From assembly GCA_027489375.1 (NCBI GenBank), contig JAIXZW010000021.1:248001-312000 (forward strand): DNA of 64,000 bases. Direction: 5' to 3'. How positions within the stretch are numbered: position 1 is the stretch's first letter; each line of letters begins with the position of its first letter. Positions 36,895 to 45,841 of this stretch are shown one piece after another. Made by a program: the position numbers and the translations under genes. The notes beneath the pieces are model-generated. The model saw only the letters and a list, made by a program, of their open reading frames with translations. It had not been told where the DNA came from and did no database searches. Source of the DNA: Paracoccaceae bacterium (GTDB taxonomy: Bacteria > Pseudomonadota > Alphaproteobacteria > Rhodobacterales > Rhodobacteraceae).

Positions 36895-37903
36895 CGACCT
36901 GTTCACCGACGGTGCGGGCAATGACACGCTGTCCGGCGGCGCGGGCAACGAGAGCATCCTTGCCGTTGCGGGGAACGACTGGCTTTACGGCGGCGAGGGC
37001 GAGGATTCGCTGGACGGGGGGACCGGCGGCGACCTGCTGTTCGGCGGGGCGGGCAATGACAGCCTTGCGGGGGGCGAGGGCGATGACCGGTTCGAGGGGG
37101 GCGACGGGCAGGACCGCCTGATCGACGCCGCGGGCAATGACACGCTGTTCGGAGGTGCCGGCAACGAGAGCATCCTTGCCGTGGCGGGGGATGACTGGTT
37201 GTCGGGGGACGAGGGCGAGGATTCGCTGGACGGGGGGATCGGCAACGACCGGCTGTTCGGCGGGGCTGGCAATGACCTGCTGTCGGGCGCGGACGGGCGC
37301 GACAGCATCGACGGGGGCGATGGCACCGACCTCTTGTCGGGCGGGGTGGGCGAGGACAGCCTGGGCGGCGGCGCGGGCGGCGATACGCTGGCGGGTTACT
37401 CGGAGAATGACACGCTCGACGGCGGTTCGGGCAATGACGTGATCGGCGGCGGGGCGGGGGATGACTTCATCTTCGGCGGGACGGGCAACGACCGGATCAA
37501 CGCAAGCACGGGCAACGATGCCGTGCTGGGCGGCGACGGGGATGACCTTGTGTCGGGCATGTTCGGGACCGATGCATTGCAGGGCGGCGCGGGGCGCGAC
37601 ACGCTGGACGGCGGGCGCGGCAATGACCGGTTCGAGGGCGGGACGGAAGCGGATGTCTTCCTGTTCGCAAGCTTCCTGCGCGGCGAGGTGGACGTGATCA
37701 CCGACTTCGAGGATTGCGTGGACCGCCTGCGCTTCCTTGGACTTGCCGGAACAGGCGACGCGGCACGGTTCCGCAGCCTGGTCATCCGCGATGTCACGGT
37801 CAACGGCGTGGACTATGCCGAGATCAACCGCGGCGGGCACCTTGTGCGGCTGGAGGGGGTGGAAGCCGCGGCGCTTTCGGCTGCGGACTTCCTTTTCGTC
37901 TAG
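36875..37903 (+). CDS. RTX protein, C-terminal part (frameshifted)
   Basis: This 342-residue stretch is the continuation of the RTX protein. It has more than 15 GNDxLxGGxGxD nonapeptides, each a calcium-binding turn of a parallel beta-roll, and ends in a non-repetitive tail (about 285-342: FASFLRGEVDVITDFEDCVDRLRFLGL and RLEGVEAAALSAADFLFV). That tail is the usual place for a type I secretion signal. The true gene would run from about 34645 to 37903 (near 1,086 residues). A one-base sequencing error or a real phase-variable frameshift can both explain the break. No type I export genes are adjacent. Confidence 0.82.
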   Translation: MDGGEGNDLFTDGAGNDTLSGGAGNESILAVAGNDWLYGGEGEDSLDGGTGGDLLFGGAGNDSLAGGEGDDRFEGGDGQDRLIDAAGNDTLFGGAGNESILAVAGDDWLSGDEGEDSLDGGIGNDRLFGGAGNDLLSGADGRDSIDGGDGTDLLSGGVGEDSLGGGAGGDTLAGYSENDTLDGGSGNDVIGGGAGDDFIFGGTGNDRINASTGNDAVLGGDGDDLVSGMFGTDALQGGAGRDTLDGGRGNDRFEGGTEADVFLFASFLRGEVDVITDFEDCVDRLRFLGLAGTGDAARFRSLVIRDVTVNGVDYAEINRGGHLVRLEGVEAAALSAADFLFV

Positions 37904-37905
37904 CC

Positions 37906-39210
37906 CTAGCGTCCGACGCCGACATAGGCGGTGAAGCCTGCTGCGGTCACGTCGTCGCGGTTGTAGATGTTGCGCAGGTCGGCCATGCGCGGGGCTTCCA
38001 TCCTGCGGGCCAGTTTGGACAGGTCGAGGGCGCGGAATTCGTTCCACTCCGTCAGGATCACGAGAACATCGGCGGCCTTGGCGGCGTCATAGGCGTTCTC
38101 GCACCATGTCACGCCGGGAAGGAGGGCTTCGCCTTCGCGCTGGCCTTCGGGATCGGTGACGCGCACTTTGGCTCCGCCGCCGACGAGGGCGGGCACGATG
38201 GTGAGCGAGGGCGCGTCGCGCATGTCGTCGGTATTGGGTTTGAAGGTGACGCCGAGGACGGCGACGGTCTTGCCGTTCACCGAACCGTCGCAGAGATCGA
38301 CGATCTTGTCGACCATGCGGGATTTCACCTCTTCGTTCACGCGGATCACGGTTTCGGTGATCTGCATCGGAATGGCATGATCCTGCCCGATGCGGGCGAG
38401 CGCCTTGGTATCCTTGGGAAAGCAGGAGCCGCCGTAGCCGGGGCCGGCGTGGAGGAACTTGTTGCCGATGCGCCCGTCAAGGCCGATGCCCTTGGACACG
38501 GATTTGATGTCGGCCCCGACCTTTTCGCAGAGGGCGGCGATTTCGTTGATGAAGGTGATCTTGGTCGCAAGGAAGGCGTTGGCGGCGTATTTGATCATCT
38601 CGGCGGATTCCAGCCCCGTGAAGACGATGGGGAATTCGCGCAGGAAGAGCGGTCGGTAGATGTCGGACATGACCTTTTTCGCACGCTCGCTTTCCACGCC
38701 CACGACCACGCGGTCGGGCCGCATGAAATCGTCGATCGCGGCCCCTTCGCGCAGGAATTCGGGGTTGGAGGCGATGTCGAACTGCGCGGCGGGGTTCGCG
38801 GCGGCGACGGCTTCGGCGACCTTGCGGTTGGTGCCGACGGGGACGGTCGATTTCGTGACGACGACCGTATAGCCCGTAAGCGCCGCGCCGATTTCGGCAG
38901 CGGCGGCCATGACATAGGTGAGGTCGGCATGACCATCGCCGCGCCGCGTGGGTGTGCCCACGGCGATGAAGACGGCGTCCGCGCCTGCCACGGCTTCGGC
39001 CAGATCGAGGGTGAAGGAAAGGCGGCCAGCGGCGACGTTCTTGGCCATCAGGTCCTGAAGGCCGGGTTCGAAAATCGGCACCTCGCCCGCGCGGAGGCGG
39101 TCGATCTTGGAGGGGTCCTTGTCGACGCAAATCACGTCATGGCCGAAATCGGAGAAACAGACGCCGGAGACGAGGCCGACATAGCCCGTGCCGATCATTG
39201 CGATTTTCAT
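37906..39210 (-). CDS. ugd: UDP-glucose 6-dehydrogenase
   Basis: Ugd oxidises UDP-glucose to UDP-glucuronate for surface polysaccharides. The 434-residue protein starts MKIAMIGTGYVGLVSGVCFSDFGHDV (Rossmann GxGYVG). It also has VAVGTPTRRGDGHADLTYV, TKSTVPVGTN, NPEFLREGAAIDDFMRPDRVVVG, and GPGYGGSCFPKDTKALAR with the catalytic Cys. It converges on the RTX gene with a two-base gap. With galE (41009-41986) it suggests a surface-sugar function for this stretch. Confidence 0.96.
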   Translation of the reverse strand: MKIAMIGTGYVGLVSGVCFSDFGHDVICVDKDPSKIDRLRAGEVPIFEPGLQDLMAKNVAAGRLSFTLDLAEAVAGADAVFIAVGTPTRRGDGHADLTYVMAAAAEIGAALTGYTVVVTKSTVPVGTNRKVAEAVAAANPAAQFDIASNPEFLREGAAIDDFMRPDRVVVGVESERAKKVMSDIYRPLFLREFPIVFTGLESAEMIKYAANAFLATKITFINEIAALCEKVGADIKSVSKGIGLDGRIGNKFLHAGPGYGGSCFPKDTKALARIGQDHAIPMQITETVIRVNEEVKSRMVDKIVDLCDGSVNGKTVAVLGVTFKPNTDDMRDAPSLTIVPALVGGGAKVRVTDPEGQREGEALLPGVTWCENAYDAAKAADVLVILTEWNEFRALDLSKLARRMEAPRMADLRNIYNRDDVTAAGFTAYVGVGR

Positions 39211-39257
39211 TGGGGGATCACCGGAGGTCAAAGCTTTGCCACGGTGTAAGGGCAAGC

Positions 39258-39281
39258 CCGCCCCGCTGTCAAACGGGGCGG
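39258..39281. terminator. GC-rich hairpin between the DUF2793 gene and ugd
   Basis: Perfect 8-bp arms CCGCCCCG (39258-39265) and CGGGGCGG (39274-39281) with an eight-base loop lie between two leftward genes. There is no T-run, so termination is weak or Rho-dependent. Confidence 0.4.
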
Positions 39282-39365
39282 TGCCGGATCGGCGGTCGCG
39301 GGCGCATTGCGTCTTGGTCGGGCGGGGTTTTGCCCTGATGCGGGTTTGCCCCCGCCCGATTGCCG

Positions 39366-40793
39366 CTAGATCCAGCGGCCTATCGCGGTGACATGGGCAT
39401 TGACCGCCGTGGCGATGTTCGCCGCAGCACAGCCGCGCAGGGAAACGGCGGTTGCCGAGGGGGTGGCCGCGGTGAGCCAAGTCCCCGTGTTCACCAGAGT
39501 GCCCGAGACGACGGGGGGGGACGAGAAGGCGGCGGGGAAGGTCCATGCCGTGTTCGCGGCAGGCTGGAACAGCGTGCCAAGTGCAGTGCTGAACGGGCCG
39601 AGGGCGAGGATGTGGGTGCAGATTTGCGTGCCGTCGGCGAAGCGGACGAATTCGCCTTGGGTGCCTGTGCCGCGCTGGATGGCCGCGCCCGTGGGCAGGC
39701 CCGCCGTCATGGCGACCGTGCCCGTCAGCGGGAGGGAGCGGGACCATGCGCTCCACCCCGTGCCGGTGTGGCGGCGGGTCCATTCGGTTGCGGTGTCGCT
39801 TTGCAGCCAGCGTTGCAGGATGGTGCCCGTCTCGGGGCGGAGCACGGTCATGATGCCGTTTCGCGGGCTGCCCGCCGTGGCGGGGACGGGCCATGTGCCG
39901 GTGGTCAGGGTGTCGGCGGTGCGCCAGGCGCCCGCAGGTGTGCCGGTCGCATCGAGGCTGGACAGGAGCGGGGCCGTGGTGCCGCCGAGGCCGAAGGCGC
40001 CGACCGTCAGCAGGCGGCCCGCCGTGCTGTCCTGCGCCGTGGCCTGAACCGCCGCACCGGTGACGGGACCCGAAAGCGAGACGGAGCCGGAAAGCGTGAC
40101 GGGACCCGAAAGGGTCGTCGTGCCGGAGAGCGAGGCATCGCCCGCGACGGCCATGCCCTGGGGAAAGGAGGGTTTGCCGGTTCCGTCGATGGCAAGCGCC
40201 GTGGTAAAGGCGCTGCCGTCGGCACTGACCTTCACCGCAAGGTCGTTCGAGCCGGAAAGGCCGATTTCGGCGCGGCCGGAATAGCCGGACTGCAGCAGGA
40301 TTGAGGCCGTATCGGTCGCCGCCGCCTTGTTCAGCACCATGCGGTGATCGGTGCCCGCATGGGTGAAGAGGCTTGCGGGCGAGGCGACCGCAAGGCGGTT
40401 CGTCGCATCGGGCGCGGTGCCGATGCCGAGCCGAGCCGTCGTTTCGGGGGCCGTATCGCTGCGGAGCCATTCGGTGCCGCTGGAGCTGACCTGTACGCCT
40501 TCGTCGAGGATGCGGGCGGTCCAGCCTTCGCGGGGCTGGATGAAAAGCCAGATGCCGCCCCAGAAGGCCGCGATGCGCCCGGCCTGCCCCGCCCAGACAC
40601 CGGTGGGGTTGGGGCCGACGATGTAACGGTCGCCTTCGGTCGGGGTGGCGGGGGCTGCGTTCAGGTCCCGGTCGAGGACCGTAAGCTGGACGAGGATGTC
40701 GAGAAGGCGCAGCGCCTCGTTATGGGTGACGTGTTTCTGGGCCTGCGCGGGCAGGATCAGGGGCAGGCCAAGGATCGGGGTATCGTCGGGCAT
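39366..40793 (-). CDS. DUF2793 tail-fibre-like protein
   Basis: A 475-residue protein with no signal peptide. The N-terminal part (about 1-100: ILGLPLILPAQAQKHVTHNEALRLLDILVQLTVLDRDLNAAP and GVWAGQAGRIAAFWGGIWLFIQPREGWTA) matches DUF2793. The middle is Ser/Thr/Gly-rich with repeats of TLSGPVTLSGSVSLSGPVTGAA (about 210-245), like a fibrous shaft. The C-terminal part (FADGTQICTHIL and TWTFPAAFSSPPVVSGTLVNTG) resembles phage tail-fibre tips. It stands alone, with no other phage genes around. In Rhodobacterales such a gene may encode the distal fibre of a gene transfer agent, placed outside the main cluster; this is inference. Confidence 0.82.
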   Translation of the reverse strand: MPDDTPILGLPLILPAQAQKHVTHNEALRLLDILVQLTVLDRDLNAAPATPTEGDRYIVGPNPTGVWAGQAGRIAAFWGGIWLFIQPREGWTARILDEGVQVSSSGTEWLRSDTAPETTARLGIGTAPDATNRLAVASPASLFTHAGTDHRMVLNKAAATDTASILLQSGYSGRAEIGLSGSNDLAVKVSADGSAFTTALAIDGTGKPSFPQGMAVAGDASLSGTTTLSGPVTLSGSVSLSGPVTGAAVQATAQDSTAGRLLTVGAFGLGGTTAPLLSSLDATGTPAGAWRTADTLTTGTWPVPATAGSPRNGIMTVLRPETGTILQRWLQSDTATEWTRRHTGTGWSAWSRSLPLTGTVAMTAGLPTGAAIQRGTGTQGEFVRFADGTQICTHILALGPFSTALGTLFQPAANTAWTFPAAFSSPPVVSGTLVNTGTWLTAATPSATAVSLRGCAAANIATAVNAHVTAIGRWI

Positions 40794-41008
40794 CGCGGCC
40801 TCTCGCTTCAGGGGGTTCGCGCCCGAGGGTAGGGGGTGATGGTAAGCGGCGGGTTGCGGCGGCGTGCGGTGGTGTTGCGGAGGTGGGAAGGGCCAGCGCG
40901 ACGGGGCGGGTGCGGTTTGGCGGGTGGGAACCAAAGGAGGAGTTGCGCCCTCTCGCCTTCGGGGTGGCGGGGCGCTAGGCTTTGCCGCGATTGGAAACGG
41001 AGGGGCCA

Positions 41009-41986
41009 TTGCCCGAGCATGTATTGGTGACGGGGGGGGCCGGATACATCGGTGCCCACGCCTGCAAGGCGCTGGCGGCGGCGGGCTATGTGCCGGTGGC
41101 TTTCGACAATCTCTCGACGGGGTGGGAAGCGGCGGTGCGCTACGGGCCGCTGGTCCGTGGCGATCTGATGGATCGTGCAAGTATCGACGCCGCCTTGGCC
41201 GAATGGAAGCCGGTGGCGGTGATGCATTTCGCCGCCCTGTCGCTGGTGGGCGAGTCGATGCGCGATCCCGGCCTTTATTGGCGGGTCAATGTGGGCGGGG
41301 CGCTGAACCTGATCGAGGCGACCCTGGCGGCAGGTATCGGGGATTTCGTGTTCTCGTCCACCTGCGCGACCTATGGCGATCAGGACGGGGTGGTGCTGGA
41401 CGAGGACACGCCGCAGCGGCCGATCAACGCCTATGGGGCATCGAAACTCGCCATCGAGCAGATGCTGGGGAATTTCCGCGAAAGCCACGGGTTGCGGACG
41501 GTGATCTTCCGCTATTTCAACGTGGCGGGCGCCGACCCTGCCGGCGAGGTGGGGGAACATCACGATCCAGAGACGCATCTGATCCCCGTGATGCTGGATG
41601 CGATCGAGGGCAAGCGCGGGGCGCTGACGGTGTTCGGGTCGGATTATCCGACGGCGGACGGGACCTGCGTGCGCGATTACGTGCATGTGACCGACCTTGC
41701 CGATGCCCATGTGCGCGGCCTGCGCTGGTTGCAGGACGGTCGGGGGAGCCGCGTGTTCTGTCTGGGCACGGGGCAGGGCTATTCGGTGCGCGAGGTGCTT
41801 GACCATGCCCGCGTCGTGACGAACCGCGCCGTGCCGGTGATCGAAGGTGCGCGGCGGGCAGGGGATGCGGCCAAGCTGGTCTGCGGGTCGGCACGGGCGG
41901 TGGAAGAGCTTGGCTGGCGGCCCGAACGGGGACTGGCCGAGATGATCCGCGACGCGTGGCGCTGGTCGCAGAACCCGCGATACTGA
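41009..41986 (+). CDS. galE: UDP-glucose 4-epimerase GalE
   Basis: GalE interconverts UDP-glucose and UDP-galactose. The 325-residue protein has the NAD site VLVTGGAGYIGAHACKAL (5-20), FSSTCATYGD with Ser117/Thr118, and the catalytic YGASK (Tyr142, Lys146), plus FRYFNVAGADPAGEVGE and DGTCVRDYVHVTDLADAH. The start is TTG 41009, set by GGAGG at 40999-41003 and by the family start MPEHVLVTGG. It diverges from the DUF2793 gene. Confidence 0.95.
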   Translation: MPEHVLVTGGAGYIGAHACKALAAAGYVPVAFDNLSTGWEAAVRYGPLVRGDLMDRASIDAALAEWKPVAVMHFAALSLVGESMRDPGLYWRVNVGGALNLIEATLAAGIGDFVFSSTCATYGDQDGVVLDEDTPQRPINAYGASKLAIEQMLGNFRESHGLRTVIFRYFNVAGADPAGEVGEHHDPETHLIPVMLDAIEGKRGALTVFGSDYPTADGTCVRDYVHVTDLADAHVRGLRWLQDGRGSRVFCLGTGQGYSVREVLDHARVVTNRAVPVIEGARRAGDAAKLVCGSARAVEELGWRPERGLAEMIRDAWRWSQNPRY

Positions 41987-42017
41987 CAGGGCGCGCCTTT
42001 GGGGGGCAGTGCTCCGG

Positions 42018-42245
42018 CTACGCGCCGCGGCGGATGCGGTGGGTGGTGACGGGGCCGGAGGTTTCGGCACCCAGATAGGCGTCTCCCGACTGGCTGCAGA
42101 AATGCGGCAGGTCGATCAGGGCCATCGGATCGGTGGTTTCGACCGTCAGCACCGCACCCGCAGGCAGGGCCAGCAGCCGTTTGCGGGCGCGCAGCACCGG
42201 AAGCGGGCAGAGCAGGTTCTGGCAGTCGAGCGTTTCGTCTTGCAT
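42018..42245 (-). CDS. TusA family sulfurtransferase
   Basis: A 75-residue protein with the TusA/SirA motif LDCQNLLCPLPVLRARKRLLALPAGAVLTVETTDPMALIDLPHFC, in which the Cys of CPLP carries the persulfide. TusA proteins relay sulfur to tRNA thiolation or molybdenum cofactor. The start is ATG at 42243-42245. The gene is divergent from ccdA with a 94-base gap that may hold promoters for both. Confidence 0.92.
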   Translation of the reverse strand: MQDETLDCQNLLCPLPVLRARKRLLALPAGAVLTVETTDPMALIDLPHFCSQSGDAYLGAETSGPVTTHRIRRGA

Positions 42246-42339
42246 ATGCGCCGAGATAGCGCATGGGCCGATCGCCTGCCACGGCAATGTGACAAAGGGG
42301 GCAGGTGACGAAGGCCGCGGGGCGCGGTAAGGGAGGGGA

Positions 42340-43092
42340 ATGTTCGGGATAGATTTCTTCGCCGCAGGACTTGTGCCTTCGATGGCCATCGCGCTGTTCG
42401 CGGGGGTCTTGTCGTTCCTGTCGCCCTGCGTGTTGCCCATCGTGCCGCCGTACCTTGCCTATATGGGCGGGATCAGCATGGGGGACATCAAGGGCGCGGC
42501 GCGGCGGCGGGTGATCCTGCCCGCGCTGTTCTTCGTGATGGGGTTGTCGACGGTTTTCCTGCTGCTCGGCTTTGCCGCGTCGGCCTTTGGTGCGTTCTTC
42601 TTGCAGAACCAGCTTTGGTTTTCGCGGATTTCGGGCGTGGTGGTGATCGTTTTCGGGCTGCATTTCCTTGGGCTGTTCCGCATCTCGCTTTTGGACCGCG
42701 AGGCGCGGCTGGATGCGGGGGATCGGGGCGGGTCGGCGCTGGGGGCTTACGTTCTTGGCCTTGCCTTTGCCTTTGGCTGGACGCCCTGCATCGGGCCGCA
42801 GCTTGGCGCGATCCTGTCGCTGGCGGCGCAGGAGGGGTCACTCTCGCGGGGGACGGTGCTGCTGGCCGTCTATGCGGCGGGGTTGGGGTTGCCCTTCCTT
42901 CTGGCCGCGTTGTTCATCGAGCGGGCTGTCGGCGTGATGGCGCGGTTGAAGCGGCATATGAAGGTGATCGAGCGGGCGATGGGGGTGTTGCTGCTGGCGG
43001 TCGGCTTGGCGCTGCTGACCGGGGCTTTCACCGATGTGAGCTGGTGGTTGCTTGAAACCTTTGACCGCTTCGGAATTCCGCTGCTTGGCTAA
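42340..43092 (+). CDS. ccdA: Cytochrome c biogenesis protein CcdA
   Basis: CcdA passes electrons across the membrane from thioredoxin to periplasmic thiol proteins that mature c-type cytochromes. The 250-residue protein has six membrane helices. The conserved Cys in SFLSPCVLPIVPPYLAYMGG (helix 1) and in GWTPCIGPQLGAIL (helix 4) form the redox pair. It diverges from tusA. A 56-base gap leads to the next gene. Confidence 0.94.
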   Translation: MFGIDFFAAGLVPSMAIALFAGVLSFLSPCVLPIVPPYLAYMGGISMGDIKGAARRRVILPALFFVMGLSTVFLLLGFAASAFGAFFLQNQLWFSRISGVVVIVFGLHFLGLFRISLLDREARLDAGDRGGSALGAYVLGLAFAFGWTPCIGPQLGAILSLAAQEGSLSRGTVLLAVYAAGLGLPFLLAALFIERAVGVMARLKRHMKVIERAMGVLLLAVGLALLTGAFTDVSWWLLETFDRFGIPLLG

Positions 43093-43148
43093 CGCCGCAA
43101 TTTGCCTATGATTCCGCCCCAGTCGCCCGTCATTCTGGCGGGGTAACG

Positions 43149-44387
43149 GTGTCGCGGGGGTTTGGTGTGGCGCAGGACGGAACGGTCGGGAAGCGGCGCG
43201 TCTTCTACATTCCGGGGTATGATCCCGTCTCGCCCCGCCGCTACCGCGAGCTTTACCGCAAGGAAGGCACATGGCAGGCCGAGATTTCCGGCTATGCGCT
43301 GGCCTTGCGTCCGAAGCGGGTGAAGGGTCCCTATGGCTGGTTCGTGAGCGCCGAGATCGAGGGGGAGCGCGTCGAGGCGGATGTCGAGGTGCTGGTCTGG
43401 TCGGATATCGTGCAAGGCTCTATGGATCAGGGGGTGGCGGCGACCTATCTGCAGATGCTGAGGACCGCTTGGGTCTATATCGCCACGGGGGCGCTGTTCC
43501 GGCTGGTCTGGCTGCGCAAGGGGCCGACGGTGGCGGCGCTTTATCCGATCATCAATCTGGTGGTGCAGTTCTTCCTCGCCCTTGGGGCGGGTTGGGGGCA
43601 GGTGCTGCTGTGGCGCTGGCTGTGGCCCGAAGGGGGCTGGGCCGTGGGGGCGGTGCTTGGGGCTGTGGTCTTTGTGGCGCTGCTTCGGTTCTTCAAGCGG
43701 ATCGACCGCAAGATATTGGCCTATTACCTGATGCATGATTACGCGTGGTCGGCGCAGTTCTACGGGCGATATCCGCCGGAGCTGGAGGCGCGGATGGCGG
43801 TCTTTCGCGGGGTGATCCGCGAGGCTTTGGCGGGTGGCTTCGACGAGGTGCTGGTGGTGGGCCATTCCTCGGGCGCGATCCTTGGCGTGTCGATCCTGTC
43901 GGACCTGATCCGCGAGGGGGTGCCGGAGGTGGGGCAGGGTGGGGCGGTGCTGTCCTTTCTGTCGCTGGGGCAGGTGATTCCGATGGTGTCGTTCCTGCCC
44001 GAGGCGAAGCGGTTGCGGGCGGACCTTGCCTATCTGTCCGCGCGGGAGGAGGTGACTTGGGTCGATGTGACCGCCCCAGGTGATGGCTGCGCCTTTGCCT
44101 TGTGCGATCCGGTGGCGGTGACGGGGGTTGCGCCTGCGGGGAAGCGCTGGCCGCTGGTCGTGTCATGCGCCTTTACCCAGACCTTCAGCCCCGAGCGTTG
44201 GGCGAAGATGCGCTACCAGTGGTTCCGGCTGCATTTCCAATACATGTGCGCCTTTGATCGGCCCGGGGATTACGATTACTTCAAGATCACGGCGGGGCCG
44301 CTGACCTTGGGGGCGCGGTATCGCGGGAGGCCACCGTCGAAAAGCCGGATCGAGCGGGCGGCAAGCGGCTATAGGAGCGTGGCATGA
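43149..44387 (+). CDS. Membrane alpha/beta-hydrolase-like protein
   Basis: A 412-residue protein of unknown function. It starts with VFYIPGYDPVSPRRYRELY, has two predicted membrane helices (about 110-165: TVAALYPIINLVVQFFLALG and GWAVGAVLGAVVFVALLRFF), and then a nucleophile-elbow motif VVGHSSGAILG (Gly238-His-Ser240-Ser-Gly). This suggests a serine hydrolase fold with an inserted membrane hairpin; the other triad residues are not certain. GTG 43149 is taken; GTG 43167 also fits (MAQDGTVGKRR). Its stop overlaps the P450 start by four bases, so the two are coupled. Confidence 0.7.
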   Translation: MSRGFGVAQDGTVGKRRVFYIPGYDPVSPRRYRELYRKEGTWQAEISGYALALRPKRVKGPYGWFVSAEIEGERVEADVEVLVWSDIVQGSMDQGVAATYLQMLRTAWVYIATGALFRLVWLRKGPTVAALYPIINLVVQFFLALGAGWGQVLLWRWLWPEGGWAVGAVLGAVVFVALLRFFKRIDRKILAYYLMHDYAWSAQFYGRYPPELEARMAVFRGVIREALAGGFDEVLVVGHSSGAILGVSILSDLIREGVPEVGQGGAVLSFLSLGQVIPMVSFLPEAKRLRADLAYLSAREEVTWVDVTAPGDGCAFALCDPVAVTGVAPAGKRWPLVVSCAFTQTFSPERWAKMRYQWFRLHFQYMCAFDRPGDYDYFKITAGPLTLGARYRGRPPSKSRIERAASGYRSVA

Positions 44388-45724
44388 GCCTGCCGCCGAA
44401 GCCTGCGGCGCGGCCCGAGGGGGCCTCGGTCTGGCGGCATTTCCGGCTGTTCCGGCGGGACATCCTGTCGTCGCAGCCCGCGCGGCTCTATCGGGCGTGG
44501 ATGGCGGAATTCCGCACCCCGTTTTTCCGCTCCTATCTGTGCAACGATCCGGCACTGGTGCGGCGGGTGCTGGACGAGAGGCCGATGGATTTCCCCAAGT
44601 CGGGGCGGGTGGGCGAGGGGTTGCGGCCGCTGCTCGGGCGGTCGGTGTTCGTGACCAATGGCGCGGAGTGGTTGCGGCAGAGGCGGATCATCGATCCGGC
44701 CTTTGAAGGCGGGCGGCTGAAGGATGCCTTTCCGGCGATCTGGGCGGCGGGCGAGGCTGCGGTGGCGCGGTTGGGCGAGGGCAAGGTCGAGATCGAGGCG
44801 GAGATGAGCCATGCGGCGGCGGATGTGATCTTTCGCACGCTGTTTTCCATTCCGATCGAGCATGAGGTGGCAGCACGGGTGTTCCGCGAGTTCCGCGCCT
44901 ATCAGCGGGCGCAGCCGATCCTGAACCTTGCGGCCTTCGTTCCCCTGCCCGCATGGGTGCCGCGCTTCCATCGGCGCGGGGTGCGCGAGGCGGCGGCGGT
45001 GATCCGGCGGTTGATCGCGGGGCTGACCGAGGCGCGGGCGGCGGAGATTGCGGCGGGGACCGCGCCGGATGATCTGGCGACGAAGATCATGGTGACGGCG
45101 GACCCCGTGACGGGCGAGCGTTTCGGCACCGGCGAGATGGTCGATCAGGTGGCGATCTTCTTTCTGGCGGGCCACGAGACAAGCGCCAGTGCGCTGTCCT
45201 GGGCACTCTATCTTTTGGCCACGCATCCCGAGGTGCAGGAGGCGGTGGCGGTGGAGGCGGCGGGGTTGGAGCCTGCGTTTTCGGCCCTGTCGCGGTTGAA
45301 GCTGACGCGGGATGTGTTCCGTGAGGCGCTGCGGCTTTATCCGCCCGTGCCGATGATGGTGCGCGAGACGGTGAAGCCGGAAGAGTTTCGCGGGCGGGCG
45401 GTGAAGCGGGGGGCGCAGGTGGTGCTGTCGTCCTGGCATCTGGGGCGGCACGAGCGGATCTGGGAGAATCCGGACGGGTTCGACCCTGCGCGTTGGGGGC
45501 GGGAGGAGAACAGGGCGGCGGCGCGGGACGGGTGGTTGCCGTTTTCGTCGGGTCCACGGGTCTGCACGGGGGCGGGGTTTGCGATGCTGGAGGGGGTGCT
45601 GATGCTGGCGATGCTGGTGAAGGCGTTCCGGTTCGAAGCCGTGGACGGGCGGGTTCCGGTGCCGGTGGCGCATCTGACGGTGCGGGCGAAGGAGGGGATA
45701 TGGCTGCGGGTGGTGCGGCGGTAG
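44384..45724 (+). CDS. Cytochrome P450
   Basis: A 446-residue monooxygenase. The I-helix motif AGHET (262-266) for oxygen activation, the K-helix ExxR (Glu314 to Arg317, EALR) and the heme-binding FSSGPRVCTG with Cys394 are all present, as is the DGFDPARW PERF-like region. The substrate and the electron-transfer partner are not evident; no ferredoxin or reductase gene lies nearby. Its ATG overlaps the hydrolase-like gene stop (ATGA), hinting at a shared pathway. A row of palindromes follows. Confidence 0.95.
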   Translation: MSLPPKPAARPEGASVWRHFRLFRRDILSSQPARLYRAWMAEFRTPFFRSYLCNDPALVRRVLDERPMDFPKSGRVGEGLRPLLGRSVFVTNGAEWLRQRRIIDPAFEGGRLKDAFPAIWAAGEAAVARLGEGKVEIEAEMSHAAADVIFRTLFSIPIEHEVAARVFREFRAYQRAQPILNLAAFVPLPAWVPRFHRRGVREAAAVIRRLIAGLTEARAAEIAAGTAPDDLATKIMVTADPVTGERFGTGEMVDQVAIFFLAGHETSASALSWALYLLATHPEVQEAVAVEAAGLEPAFSALSRLKLTRDVFREALRLYPPVPMMVRETVKPEEFRGRAVKRGAQVVLSSWHLGRHERIWENPDGFDPARWGREENRAAARDGWLPFSSGPRVCTGAGFAMLEGVLMLAMLVKAFRFEAVDGRVPVPVAHLTVRAKEGIWLRVVRR

Positions 45725-45728
45725 CGAG

Positions 45729-45841
45729 CGGAATTTTGCGAAAATTCCGGGACGATTTTTGACGCAAAAATCGGGTGCGCGCGGGTTGGGGTGTTCGGAA
45801 TTTGCGTCAAATTCCGGTGCGATTTCTTCGCGAGAAATCGC
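45729..45841. repeat. Four alternating palindromes in a 113-base gap
   Basis: Perfect hairpins with loops of three to five bases lie at 45729-45749 (CGGAATTTT arm), 45753-45773 (CGATTTTTG arm), 45796-45816 (CGGAATTTG arm) and 45819-45841 (GCGATTTCT arm). Types alternate A-B-A-B, so the pair is repeated with a period of about 67 bases. The last arm touches the stop codon of the next leftward gene. T-rich arms let them terminate transcription on both strands. Confidence 0.88.

Noticed and set aside
36420..37640. CRISPR-like array from regularly spaced repeats
   Set aside because: The repeats are in-frame codons for RTX nonapeptides (GGxGxDxL), not spacers between identical repeats.
36362..38047. 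Minus-strand frame of 561 codons opposite the RTX repeats
   Set aside because: It only mirrors the repetitive RTX codons (Arg/Pro/Ala repeats).
39366..40793. Prophage remnant
   Set aside because: Only one fibre-like gene; no integrase, capsid, terminase or attachment repeats nearby.
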